Source: Chloroflexi bacterium UBA6077 (lineage in GTDB: Bacteria; Chloroflexota; UBA6077). From it: a stretch of 64,000 nt of DNA. The notes under the pieces are model-generated. The model made no database searches. It saw nothing but the letters and a program-made list of their open reading frames with translations, and had not been told where the DNA came from. The translations under genes were made by a program, and so were the position numbers. The DNA lies in contig DIXP01000079.1 of NCBI GenBank assembly GCA_002436065.1, forward strand, positions 35,438-99,437, read 5' to 3'. Of this stretch, positions 33,723 through 41,954 are shown one piece after another (the first letter of the stretch is position 1; each line of letters opens with the position of its first letter).

Positions 33723-35084
33723 GTGTTTGAGAGCCTGTCAGACAAGCTACAGGCGGTCTTTTCGAAGCTTCGCAACAAAGGGAAGCTGACGGAAGAGGAC
33801 GTGGACCTTGCCCTCAAAGAGGTCCGGATGGCGCTTCTGGAGGCCGACGTCAACTTCAAGGTGGTGAAGGGCTTCGTTGCCAAGTTGCGCGAACGGGCCG
33901 TGGGGTCGGAGGTGCTGGAGAGCCTCACCGCGGCTCAGCAGGTGGTCAAGATCGTCAACGAGGAGTTGATCGCCATGCTGGGCGGCGGCCAGGCCAAGAT
34001 AGCCGTCTCGCCCGCACCGCCAACCGTCGTCATGATGGTGGGCCTTCAGGGTTCGGGCAAGACCACCACGGTTGCCAAGCTGGCCATGATGCTCAAGAAG
34101 CAGGGGCAGCGGCCGCTGTTGGTAGCAGCGGATACCTATAGGCCTGCTGCCATCAACCAGCTGGTGACTCTGGGCAAGCAGTTGGACGTCCAGGTGTTCA
34201 GCGACGAGAAGGGCAAGCCTCCGCAGATCTGCGAGGCGGCGGTGAAGCACGCCCGGCACACCGGGATGTCGGTGGTGTTGATGGACACTGCGGGGCGGCT
34301 GCACGTGGCCGACGACATGATGGCGGAGCTGGAGGAGATCCAGCGGCGCACCAACCCCACGGAGACGCTGCTGGTGGCGGATGCCATGACCGGCCAGGAC
34401 GCGGTGCGGGTCGCGGAGGAGTTCAACAAACGAGTGCGCCTCACCGGATTGGTACTGACCAAGATGGACGGTGACGCCAGGGGCGGCGCCGCCCTCTCGA
34501 TGCGCTCCGTCACGGGAGTGCCTATCAAGTTCATCGGTGTGGGCGAGAAGCTGGATGCCCTGGAGCCATTCCATCCGGAGAGGATGGCCTCCCGCATCCT
34601 GGGGATGGGCGACGTCCTCAGCCTGATCGAGAAGGCCGAGCAGAGCTACGACAAGGATCAGGCCCAGAAGCTGGAAAAGAAGCTGAAGGCCGGCAATCTC
34701 GACCTGGAGGACTTCCTTCAGCAGATGCAGCAGCTGAAGAGCATGGGGCCCCTCAGCCAGGTCGTGGAGATGATCCCGGGCTTGAATCGGGTGATGAAGG
34801 CGCCCGAGGCCCAGGCGGCGCTGGATGGCAATCAGATGAAGCGGGTGGAGGCGATAGTGCTTTCCATGACCCCGGGGGAGCGCCGCAACCCGCAGATGAT
34901 CGGCGGAAGCCGCAAGCGCCGGATAGCCAGAGGCAGCGGCACGACGCCAGCGGACGTGAACCGGCTGCTCAACCAGTTCTTCGAGATGCAGAAGATGATG
35001 AAGGCGATGGCCTCTGGGAAGGGACCCTTTGGGAGGGGCGGGAAGGGGAAGCTGCCCCCGGGCTTCCCGGGAATGCTCGGATAG
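33723..35084 (+). CDS. ffh: Signal recognition particle protein Ffh
   Basis: GTPase that binds signal sequences together with 4.5S RNA. The NG domain has GLQGSGKTTTVAKLA near residue 107, DTYRPAAINQL near 140, DTAGRLHVADDMM near 187, and TKMDGDARGGAALS near 246. The methionine-rich M domain (about 300-453) contains MPG-like helices (QQMQQLKSMGPL), the RNA-binding SRKRRIARGSGT and a FFEMQKMMKAM helix. The GTG start at 33723 has AGGAGA upstream. It ends in a perfect hairpin shared with the convergent dehydrogenase gene. Confidence 0.97.
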   Translation: MFESLSDKLQAVFSKLRNKGKLTEEDVDLALKEVRMALLEADVNFKVVKGFVAKLRERAVGSEVLESLTAAQQVVKIVNEELIAMLGGGQAKIAVSPAPPTVVMMVGLQGSGKTTTVAKLAMMLKKQGQRPLLVAADTYRPAAINQLVTLGKQLDVQVFSDEKGKPPQICEAAVKHARHTGMSVVLMDTAGRLHVADDMMAELEEIQRRTNPTETLLVADAMTGQDAVRVAEEFNKRVRLTGLVLTKMDGDARGGAALSMRSVTGVPIKFIGVGEKLDALEPFHPERMASRILGMGDVLSLIEKAEQSYDKDQAQKLEKKLKAGNLDLEDFLQQMQQLKSMGPLSQVVEMIPGLNRVMKAPEAQAALDGNQMKRVEAIVLSMTPGERRNPQMIGGSRKRRIARGSGTTPADVNRLLNQFFEMQKMMKAMASGKGPFGRGGKGKLPPGFPGMLG

Positions 35085-35089
35085 GACTC

Positions 35090-35138
35090 GATACGCAAAT
35101 GGCGGGAGTGGAAAACCCACTCCCGCCATTTGCGTATC
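35090..35138. terminator. Perfect 22-bp hairpin between ffh and the dehydrogenase gene
   Basis: Arms 35090-35111 and 35117-35138 are exactly complementary around a five-base loop (AAAAC). The left arm starts six bases after the ffh stop; the right arm reaches into the stop codon of the convergent gene. It acts as a bidirectional terminator by position. Confidence 0.7.
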
Positions 35139-36288
35139 AGATAGCTCGTTCTCCCAAGGCCAGGACGCAGTTGGCGATCTCGTCTCCCACCTGTTGGGTG
35201 GAACTCCGCCCGCCCAGGTCCGGCGTACGCACCCTGCGCTCGCCCAGCACCTCGCTGACCGCCCTCTCCACCAGCGCGGCTGCTCTTTCCTCGCCCAGGT
35301 GCTCCAACATCATCTTCCCCGCCAGGATGGCGGCAACGGGGTTGGCCAACCCCTTGCCGGCGATGTCTGGCCCGCTGCCGTGGATGGGCTCGAACATGGA
35401 TGGCCCACCCGCGGCATTGATGTTTGCACCGGGGGCGACCCCGAGGCCGCCGACCAGCGCCGCGGCCAGGTCGGTGATGATGTCGCCGAAGAGGTTGGGC
35501 GCCAGCACCACCTGGTAGTGCTCCGGCCGGCGGACGAAGAACATGGTTATGGCGTCCACCAGTGTGTACTCCAGTTCGATCTCGGGGTACTCCCTGGCTA
35601 TCCCGTCGATCGTTTCCCGCCACAGTTCGTACATGTCGGTGAGGACGTTCACCTTGTCCACCGCGGTCACCCGGCGGAAGCCCTTCTTCCTGGCCAGTTC
35701 GAACGCGTACCTGGCCGCCCTCTCGGTGCCGGCTGCAGTTATGGCGCCCAGGTGGAAGCCCATCTTCTGCGGGGGGTTCACATCCACCTTGATGCCGAAT
35801 TTGGCCTCGTATAGGTGTCGCTGGAGGGTCAGATCAACCTGGTGCTTCGATCCCTCGAAGTGGCTGCCAAGGCTGATGTAGAAGTCCTCGCTGTTCTCGC
35901 GAACTACGTAGAAGTCCAAGCTCCCAGGCGCCCTGTCCTTCAAGGGGCTATCGACGCCGGGGTACAGCTTCACGGGGCGGAGATTGATGTGCTGGTCGTA
36001 GTGGAAGCGGAGCCTGAGCACCCCCGCTACCTGGAGCAACCTCTCCGATACCCTCGGGTCCCCAAGGGCGCCGAAGAGGATGTCGTCGGTCTTGGCTATC
36101 TCGTCCAACTCATCGTCGGTGATGACGATTCCGGTCTTGATCGTCCTTTCTGCACCGATCGGAAAGTGCCGCCATTCCCACTGGATGTCGGTGACCTTGG
36201 CGACCGCTTCGAGCACCTTTCGGGCTTCGGCGACCACCTCGGGGCCGATGCCGTCTCCGGGAATGGCGGCCACGACATGCTTGGACAT
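35137..36288 (-). CDS. Isocitrate/isopropylmalate dehydrogenase family protein
   Basis: An NAD(P)-dependent beta-decarboxylating dehydrogenase. IPGDGIGPEV at the N-terminus, FGALGDPRV, FYVVRENSEDFY, the Lys/Asp region VTAVDKVNVL, NLFGDIITDLAAALVGG (Mg ligands) and the cofactor region EPIHGSGPDIAGKGLANP are all present. LRLRFHYDQHINLRP resembles isopropylmalate dehydrogenase, but tartrate/malate- or isocitrate-type specificity cannot be excluded. Without leuC/leuD or aconitase nearby, substrate is open. The ATG at 36288 has GAGGAGG seven bases upstream. Confidence 0.85.
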   Translation of the reverse strand: MSKHVVAAIPGDGIGPEVVAEARKVLEAVAKVTDIQWEWRHFPIGAERTIKTGIVITDDELDEIAKTDDILFGALGDPRVSERLLQVAGVLRLRFHYDQHINLRPVKLYPGVDSPLKDRAPGSLDFYVVRENSEDFYISLGSHFEGSKHQVDLTLQRHLYEAKFGIKVDVNPPQKMGFHLGAITAAGTERAARYAFELARKKGFRRVTAVDKVNVLTDMYELWRETIDGIAREYPEIELEYTLVDAITMFFVRRPEHYQVVLAPNLFGDIITDLAAALVGGLGVAPGANINAAGGPSMFEPIHGSGPDIAGKGLANPVAAILAGKMMLEHLGEERAAALVERAVSEVLGERRVRTPDLGGRSSTQQVGDEIANCVLALGERAI

Positions 36289-36504
36289 CGGATTCCTCCT
36301 CAAGTTGGTGCCGGGGCCTCACTCCCTCGTGGCGGACCCGGCGAGCGCCAAATAGGATAGCAGAATCCCCATTTAGCTGCTCGCATCGGGAAGGGAACGG
36401 TATGTGCAACAGGGGCCTGGAAACTTGCAGGAGGCAGATCCCACACGCCTCTCCCATGGACGCGTGGGAGTGGAGAAGCCCCAACGGAAAGGACCGCAGC
36501 TGCA

Positions 36505-37083
36505 GTGAGACTGATACCTTACATCCTGGTCACTGTGATCCTGCTGGGTGGCGTGTTCGCCGCTTTCTTGACCGCAAACTCCGATACGCAGCAGGCTGGG
36601 GCGGTGATAGAGAGGCCAACGGTAACCCCGCGGGCCCTGCCTACCCCTCCGCCACGGGAGCCGGCCCCAACCTTTGCTCCCGATCCCTTCCAGTCGTTGG
36701 AACCGGGAGCAGTGATTCCCACCCAACCTATAGTGCCGCCCACGCAACCTCCGGCACCGACGCCAACACCCGGCGGCCCTGCCGCCAGCCCAACGCCCCC
36801 TTCTGGAGCTGCGCAGGTCACGCCAGGGACTCAGCCATCACCCCAGGCCAGCCCTGCTCCTGCCTCTCAAGCCTCGCTCCGAGTGGGAAACACCGGGGGT
36901 GAGGGCGTCTACCTCAGACGCACACCGCGCATGGACGACAAGATCCGTCCCTGGGCGGACAACACTCCCATGGAGGTCATAGGGCCGCGGGTCGAGGGCG
37001 ATGGGCACATGTGGGAGAAGGTGCGAGCACCCGATGGCACGGAGGGCTATCTCCCGGCGGAGTTTCTGGTGGGAGGACCTTAG
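36505..37083 (+). CDS. Membrane-anchored protein with C-terminal SH3 domain
   Basis: Residues 3-22 form a single membrane helix or uncleaved signal anchor (PYILVTVILLGGVFAAFL). Residues 35-120 are a Pro/Thr/Ser-rich linker. Residues 125-190 look like a bacterial SH3 domain: RVGNTGGEGVYLRRTP, MEVIGP, WEKVRAPDGTEGYLPAEFL. Such proteins usually bind cell-wall peptides outside the membrane. The GTG start at 36505 has AAGGA upstream. The Nudix gene follows. Confidence 0.75.
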   Translation: MRLIPYILVTVILLGGVFAAFLTANSDTQQAGAVIERPTVTPRALPTPPPREPAPTFAPDPFQSLEPGAVIPTQPIVPPTQPPAPTPTPGGPAASPTPPSGAAQVTPGTQPSPQASPAPASQASLRVGNTGGEGVYLRRTPRMDDKIRPWADNTPMEVIGPRVEGDGHMWEKVRAPDGTEGYLPAEFLVGGP

Positions 37084-37114
37084 GCGGGCTGGGCTTGGTA
37101 GAAGGCGCTGGGGG

Positions 37115-37120
37115 TATAAT
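37115..37120 (+). promoter_or_regulatory. Candidate -10 box for the Nudix gene
   Basis: A perfect TATAAT sits 38 bases upstream of the GTG at 37159. The nearest -35-like TTGGTA (37095-37100) is only 14 bases away, so recognition would depend on the -10. Moderate support. Confidence 0.35.
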
Positions 37121-37158
37121 GAGCGCGCCAAGGAACTTGAAGGGAGGCAGTCTCGAGG

Positions 37159-37584
37159 GTGAAGACGGTGGCGGCGGTATCCGCCGGTGGGGTGGTGGCC
37201 AAGAAGGCTGGCGATCGGCTGATGGTGGCACTGGTGGGCGACAGCGGCCGAGATACCTGGTATCTGCCCAAAGGTGGGCTCATCAAGGGTGAGACGATCG
37301 AGGAAGCAGCCACTCGAGAGGTGACCGAGGAGACCGGGCTGCAGGTCAGGCTTATCGAGCCGATTCGCTCCATTGAGTACTGGTTCTATGCCCGTGGCGC
37401 CCGGATTCACAAGACGGTGCACTACTTTCTGATGGAGCCTCTGGGCGGGGACTTCTCCCAACGGGACTGGGAGAACGACCGGGCCGAATGGTTCGACCTG
37501 GAGGAGGCCCTTGCCGCCATGAGCTATGAGAACGAGCGAGAGGTAGTGCGAGAGGCGGCATCGATGCTGTACCCGCGGCTTTGA
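37159..37584 (+). CDS. Nudix hydrolase
   Basis: Hydrolyses a nucleoside-diphosphate-linked compound; the natural substrate cannot be told. The Nudix box runs from GGLIKGETIEEAATREVTEETG (about residues 41-62), with the catalytic REVTEE. The rest is a normal 141-residue Nudix fold (WYLPKG, HYFLMEP, EWFDLEEAL). The GTG start at 37159 has AGGGAGG about 11 bases upstream. Confidence 0.92.
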   Translation: MKTVAAVSAGGVVAKKAGDRLMVALVGDSGRDTWYLPKGGLIKGETIEEAATREVTEETGLQVRLIEPIRSIEYWFYARGARIHKTVHYFLMEPLGGDFSQRDWENDRAEWFDLEEALAAMSYENEREVVREAASMLYPRL

Positions 37585-37609
37585 AGCCGCGGCCGCATGC
37601 GATTCAGGG

Positions 37610-38266
37610 CTACCTCTTGAGGTACTTCTTCCGCCACTTGTTGAGACTAGAGGCGATGTGGACGGCCGGCCAACTCAGCTTGCCGTTGATCTTTCCCTGG
37701 GCGAGGGCTTTCAGAAATTGCTCTCGTCCCCCCTCGAAATCGGGCATCTCCACGAAGCATCGTCCCAACTCCCACCATACGTGAGCGTCGCTGCCCGCCC
37801 CCATCAGCTTTCCGTGCTCGATGGCAAATCGCTCCGCCTCCTGGGCATCGGCCATGAAGATGATGCGTGCGTTCAGTACCTCTATCACGTCCACCAGGTC
37901 GACGATCTCTAGCAGGGCATCTCTCGCCAGCACGCTCCGGCGAACCCGGTCGAAGGGGTGCGGGATGTACACCACCCCGCCCTGCTGGTGGATCTCCTCG
38001 GCGGTGGCTCGGGGACTCAGCCCTCTTGGGATCTGCTCCTTCAAGAACAGCCCGATGATCTCCCCGCGGTTGGTCTTGATCTCTTCACCCGGTATGACCT
38101 TGAACGGTGCCTTCTGCTGGAGGTTGAATGCCTCATCCAACAGGTTGTGGTCGGTCAGGGCCACGCAGTCGATCCCTCGGCGTTGGCAGGTCTGAACGAT
38201 GGTGTCCAGGCTCATGTTGCCGTCGGATGATCGGAAGCTGTGCATGTGAAAATCACACTTGATCAT
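37610..38266 (-). CDS. PHP-domain phosphoesterase
   Basis: A metal-dependent phosphoesterase of the PHP family. DFHMHSFRSSDG holds the first His pair, ALTDHN the next Asp/His, GEEI a Glu ligand, YIPHPFD a His, and GSDAH the final Asp-His, together the multinuclear metal site. Specific substrates vary in this family. The ATG at 38266 is used; a GTG at 38278 is possible. Both lie at the stop of the PAP2-like gene upstream, so it is coupled to that gene. The longer frame to 38617 is read-through. Confidence 0.88.
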   Translation of the reverse strand: MIKCDFHMHSFRSSDGNMSLDTIVQTCQRRGIDCVALTDHNLLDEAFNLQQKAPFKVIPGEEIKTNRGEIIGLFLKEQIPRGLSPRATAEEIHQQGGVVYIPHPFDRVRRSVLARDALLEIVDLVDVIEVLNARIIFMADAQEAERFAIEHGKLMGAGSDAHVWWELGRCFVEMPDFEGGREQFLKALAQGKINGKLSWPAVHIASSLNKWRKKYLKR

Positions 38267-38268
38267 CT

Positions 38269-38700
38269 CTACGTCCACAATAGGGCTATTGCAATGCCAA
38301 GCAGCGATCCGGCGAACACCTCGATCCTGGTGTGGCCCAGCAGTTCCCTCAGCCGCTCTTCGTTCCACGTCTGTCGTCGAAAGTACTCGTCTATCATCTT
38401 GTTCAGGATGCGTGCCTGGATGCTGACCGCCTGGCGAATTCCCGCGGCGTCGTACATGACGACCGCCGCGAAGACCACGGCCAGGGCGAATATGGTGGAT
38501 TGAACCCCGTCGGTGAGGGCCACGGCCGTGGCGAGCGCGCTGACGAGCGCGGAATGGGAACTGGGCATCCCACCGGCACTGGCCAGGCGCCAGAGGTCCA
38601 GTCTCCGTTGCTGCCACAGAACGACCACGACCTTCAGAGTCTGAGCCACGGCCCAGGCAAAGGCGGAGATGACCAGGGTGTGGTTCTGCAGGACTTCCAA
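38269..38700 (-). CDS. Divergent PAP2 family membrane protein (YuiD-like)
   Basis: A 143-residue membrane protein with the diagnostic GGMPSSHSA near residue 43 and LGHTRIEVFAGSLLGI near the C-terminus. It belongs to the divergent PAP2 (DUF212) family; the His and Ser positions resemble phosphatidic acid phosphatase motifs, but activity is unproven. Four hydrophobic segments. It lies between xseB and PHP on the same strand, likely one operon. Confidence 0.9.
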   Translation of the reverse strand: MEVLQNHTLVISAFAWAVAQTLKVVVVLWQQRRLDLWRLASAGGMPSSHSALVSALATAVALTDGVQSTIFALAVVFAAVVMYDAAGIRQAVSIQARILNKMIDEYFRRQTWNEERLRELLGHTRIEVFAGSLLGIAIALLWT

Positions 38701-38720
38701 GCGATGAGACCCCTTACCTA

Positions 38721-38975
38721 TTAGTGGAGCGGCCCGAGGATCTCGGCAGCCGGCAGCTTCATTTCCTGCAAGCCCTCGTCACTAGCCAGGAGGCGGCTGA
38801 CCCGCAGTTCTGCCTGGTCCAGCATCGTGGAGCAATGGTTCGCCAGCTTCATCCCCAACTCGAACTGCTGGATGCTGGCGTCTAGGGGCAATCCACCCTC
38901 CTCCAGCGTCTGGATAGTCTCTTGAAGCCTCTGGAATGCCTGTTCGAATGATAGCTCCTCGCCGTTCAACGCCAA
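38721..38975 (-). CDS. xseB: Exodeoxyribonuclease VII small subunit
   Basis: An 84-residue helical protein with LSFEQAFQRLQETIQTLEEGGLPLDASIQQFELGMKLA, the standard XseB segment. It joins several copies per XseA in the single-strand exonuclease. Its start overlaps the xseA stop by 10 bases, so the subunits are coupled. Confidence 0.93.
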   Translation of the reverse strand: MALNGEELSFEQAFQRLQETIQTLEEGGLPLDASIQQFELGMKLANHCSTMLDQAELRVSRLLASDEGLQEMKLPAAEILGPLH

Positions 38976-40189
38976 CCTCCCTGAGTACTCTCCGTAGCAA
39001 TGGAGGGCACGATGCCGTCGGAGACCCGGATCTCCAGGTGGTCTCCCGGGGCTGCCTCTTGCTGTGTCGTTACCAACACTCCCTTAGAGCGATTCATGCA
39101 GACGCAGTAGCCTCGCTGCAGGGTCTCCAAGGGGCTGAGGGCCTCCAGGCGTAGCAGAGAGCCCCTCAGCTGTTCTCTAGTCATCTGAAGCCGGTAGGCG
39201 AGGGAGCGGTGACCTCGGGCCAGGGCATCGTCCAACTCCCGCCGGTGGGTATCGATCCTGTTCGCGGGGGACTGGCGATCCAGACGACCCTGGTAGTGCT
39301 CGACGCTATCTGATAGGGACTCCAGACGATCCCGCATACCGCCGATCAATCGGCGCCTCAATTCCGCCAACTGCATCTGGCAGTCGACCGCGTTAGGGGT
39401 CACCAACTCCGCCGCCGCCGAAGGTGTGGGGGCGCGCAGGTCGGCCACGAAATCCGCGATGGTGAAGTCCGTCTCGTGGCCGACCGCCGAGACCACCGGC
39501 ACCGTGGAGGCGAAGATAGCCCTGGCGAGCCCTTCGTGATTGAATGCCGCCAGGTCCTCCATGGATCCTCCGCCGCGCGCGATCACGATCAGGTCCAACG
39601 GGTTAACGGCCTGGTGATAGTAGTTGAGGTTCTGGAGCGCCGCCACGATCTCCCCCGGCGCGGTCTCCCCCTGGACCGACGAAGGGGCCACCAGTAGCTC
39701 CACCAACGGGTAGCGACGGCCGACAACAGTCATGAAGTCGTGGATCACCGCTCCGGTGGGCGAGGTTATGAGCCCGATGCGGGAGGGGTACAGGGGTAGG
39801 GGGCGCTTCCTCTCCGAGGAGAACAGCCCCTCGGCCTCCAGCTTGGCCTTGAGGGCCTCGAACTGAAGGTAGAGGCTGCCTACTCCCTCGGGTTGCACCG
39901 CATCCGCGTACAGCTGGCAGCTACCCTGGGTCTCGTAGAAGGAGATCCTACCGTGGACCAGAAGGCTGAGACCATTGGACAGCTCAACCGCCAACCTTCG
40001 CTGGGACCCTCGGAAGAAGACGCAACGGAGTTGGGATTGGGTGTCCTTGAGTGTGAAGTAGATGTGCCCCGAGGGTGAGCGTGAGAGATTGGAGACCTCG
40101 CCGTGCACCCACAGATCAGCCAGGGCCTCATCGTATTCCATCAGCTGCCGAATGTATCGGGTGACCTGGCCGACCTCAAATACCTGCAA
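38966..40189 (-). CDS. xseA: Exodeoxyribonuclease VII large subunit
   Basis: Single-strand-specific exonuclease chain with an N-terminal OB fold (LWVHGEVSNLSRSPSGHIYFTLKD, about residues 26-50) and the catalytic core: RIGLITSPTGAVIHDFM near 138, ARGGGSMEDLAAFN near 205 and SAVGHETDFTIADFVADLRAPTPSAAAEL near 235. The coiled-coil tail and the GYCV motif follow. 407 residues is normal. It is first in the xseA-xseB-PAP2-PHP set. Confidence 0.95.
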   Translation of the reverse strand: MQVFEVGQVTRYIRQLMEYDEALADLWVHGEVSNLSRSPSGHIYFTLKDTQSQLRCVFFRGSQRRLAVELSNGLSLLVHGRISFYETQGSCQLYADAVQPEGVGSLYLQFEALKAKLEAEGLFSSERKRPLPLYPSRIGLITSPTGAVIHDFMTVVGRRYPLVELLVAPSSVQGETAPGEIVAALQNLNYYHQAVNPLDLIVIARGGGSMEDLAAFNHEGLARAIFASTVPVVSAVGHETDFTIADFVADLRAPTPSAAAELVTPNAVDCQMQLAELRRRLIGGMRDRLESLSDSVEHYQGRLDRQSPANRIDTHRRELDDALARGHRSLAYRLQMTREQLRGSLLRLEALSPLETLQRGYCVCMNRSKGVLVTTQQEAAPGDHLEIRVSDGIVPSIATESTQGGWR

Positions 40190-40213
40190 GGGAGCTTCTC
40201 CAGTGATCAGCGA

Positions 40214-40774
40214 TCAGCTTACTCGCTCCAGATACTCCCCGGTTCGGGTATCCACCCGGATGGTCTCGCCCTCGGTCACGAACAGCGGCACCTGGACCAC
40301 CAGTCCTGTCTCCACGGTCGCGGGCTTGGTTCCGCCGGTGGCAGTGTCGCCCTTGAATCCCGGGTCGGTATGCTCGATCTTCAGGTCGACTGTGATGGGC
40401 ATCTCCACGCCAATGGGCTCTTCGTTGTAGCTCAACACCTCCAGGTTGATGTTCTCCTTGAGGTAGTTGATGGCGTCGCCCAGTTGGCTCCTGGTGAGCG
40501 CGACCTGATCGAATGTCTCCGTGTCCATGAAGTGGTAGAGGTCGCCATCGCTGTACTGGTACTGCACGGTTCGGTGTTCGAGCCGCACTCTCTGGAACTT
40601 TTCCGTAGCCTGGAAGCTCTTGTCCACGGTGCCTCCGGTCCGTATGTTCCGCAGCTTCAGCCGTACCTGGGCGCTGCCTCGACCCATCTTGATGTGCTGG
40701 AACTCGACAACCTGGTAGAGCTGGTTGTCGAGTTCGATGATGATGCCCCTCCGAATCTCGCCTACGTTAATCAA
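40214..40774 (-). CDS. efp: Translation elongation factor P
   Basis: Rescues ribosomes stalled at polyproline. The TTG at 40774 gives 186 residues, the family norm, with GGAGG upstream; the start reads INVGEIRRGIIIELDNQLYQVVEFQH. The loop tip, commonly KPGKG or KPGRG, reads KMGRG here, so Arg replaces the modifiable Lys and Met replaces Pro. A conserved middle (FMDTETFDQVAL) and C-terminal VQVPLFV and GE/T/R motifs complete the protein. The frame open to 40876 is read-through. pepP-like M24 peptidase is 2 bases upstream. Confidence 0.94.
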   Translation of the reverse strand: MINVGEIRRGIIIELDNQLYQVVEFQHIKMGRGSAQVRLKLRNIRTGGTVDKSFQATEKFQRVRLEHRTVQYQYSDGDLYHFMDTETFDQVALTRSQLGDAINYLKENINLEVLSYNEEPIGVEMPITVDLKIEHTDPGFKGDTATGGTKPATVETGLVVQVPLFVTEGETIRVDTRTGEYLERVS

Positions 40775-40776
40775 CT

Positions 40777-41880
40777 CTAAACCTCCACTGCATCCAACTG
40801 CTTTGGTGATCGGGTCAGGACGACGGGCCTGCCATCCTGCAGGGTCACCAAATCCTCTATCCTCACCCCACCCCACCCGGGTATGTAGACACCCGGTTCC
40901 ACACTGAAAACCATTCCGTCTCTCAGGATGTTCTCCGACGTGCGCCTGAGGGTGGGGTTCTCGTGGATGGCGAGACCCACGCCGTGGCCCGTGGAATGGA
41001 CGAAGTACTCGCCATACCCGGCCTCTTCTATGGCCTTTCGGGCAAAGGAGTCCGCCTTGATCCCGGTGATTCCGGTCTTGATCCGCTTCTCCGCCCTGAT
41101 CTGGGCGTCCAGGACTGTGTTGTACACCCTCTTGAACTGGTCATCGGCCTCGCCCAGGACGATCGTCCGGGTGATGTCCGAGCAGTATCCCCTGAGCCTC
41201 GCGCCCCAGTCCAGGATAATCGGTTCCCCCACCTGCACCGGCCGGGTACTGGGAACGTGGTGTGGCCTGGATGAGTTGGGGCCGGAGGCCACGATGGGAT
41301 CGAAGGATATCCCCTCGGCCCCGTGGGTCCGGAGGAATGCCTCGATCTCCCATGCCAGCTGCTGCTCCGTTTGGCCGGGCTCGATCATCCCGAGGATGTG
41401 ATCGAAGGCGGCGTCTGCGAGGATCACAGCCTCCTCGATAGCCTCAATCTCGCGCTCATCCTTGATGGCGCGAAGCTCGTCCACCACCTCGTAGGTTGGG
41501 ACCAGGAGAGTGTTGGGGTCCACTACCTCCTTCAGCTCTTCGTACCGACGATAGGGCAGGTGGTTGCCCTCGAACCCGAAGCGCTTCAACGCCAAGTCGG
41601 GTATGATCTGGGCCAGGGCATCCTGCAATCGGTTCTCTATGCGGACCACCTCGTAACCGGTGGTTTCCTGCTCAGCTTGCTCCACCGTCCGACCGTCGGT
41701 TAACAGGAAGGCTGTGGACTCGGTGATCAGCAGGAAGCCCGCCGAATCCATGGGCGGATGGTCGTGGCCGGTGAAGCCGCTGAGGTAGCGCCTTGACTCC
41801 GGCTGCGAGATCAGGAATGCGTCCAAGCCTAGCTTGGCCATCACCTCACGAAGCGTGAGAACTCGGGACTCCTCGGACAT
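40777..41880 (-). CDS. Xaa-Pro aminopeptidase-type peptidase, family M24
   Basis: A dinuclear-metal peptidase acting on N-terminal Xaa-Pro bonds (PepP/PepQ-like). The N-terminal creatinase domain (LDAFLISQPESRRYLSGFTG, LLTDGR) precedes the pita-bread domain with LDWGARLRGYCSDITRT (Asp ligands), HSTGHGVGL, FSVEPGVY and RIEDLV. The ATG at 41880 has GAGGAG upstream; a frame reaching 42363 overlaps topA and is rejected. 367 residues. It is just upstream of efp, a common arrangement. Confidence 0.93.
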   Translation of the reverse strand: MSEESRVLTLREVMAKLGLDAFLISQPESRRYLSGFTGHDHPPMDSAGFLLITESTAFLLTDGRTVEQAEQETTGYEVVRIENRLQDALAQIIPDLALKRFGFEGNHLPYRRYEELKEVVDPNTLLVPTYEVVDELRAIKDEREIEAIEEAVILADAAFDHILGMIEPGQTEQQLAWEIEAFLRTHGAEGISFDPIVASGPNSSRPHHVPSTRPVQVGEPIILDWGARLRGYCSDITRTIVLGEADDQFKRVYNTVLDAQIRAEKRIKTGITGIKADSFARKAIEEAGYGEYFVHSTGHGVGLAIHENPTLRRTSENILRDGMVFSVEPGVYIPGWGGVRIEDLVTLQDGRPVVLTRSPKQLDAVEV

Positions 41881-41919
41881 ATTCTGTTGTCTCCTCTGTC
41901 CCCTCTCCCCACACCCCGA

Positions 41920-41945
41920 CCCTCTCCCACCTCGGTGGGAGAGGG
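41920..41945. terminator. Perfect 12-bp hairpin between topA and the M24 peptidase gene
   Basis: CCCTCTCCCACC (41920-41931) pairs with GGTGGGAGAGGG (41934-41945) with a two-base loop. This GGGAGAGGG-type palindrome belongs to the same family as repeats at 48511-48684. It sits 10 bases after topA ends, so it could be a terminator or a repeat insertion. Confidence 0.5.
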
Positions 41946-41954
41946 AGAACTTGG

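Noticed and set aside
33747..35129. 460-codon antisense frame in ffh
   Set aside because: His/Leu-rich shadow; ffh is certain on the plus strand.
36402..36902. 166-codon frame overlapping the SH3 protein
   Set aside because: Overlaps the Pro-rich linker of the SH3 gene in another frame and has no motif.
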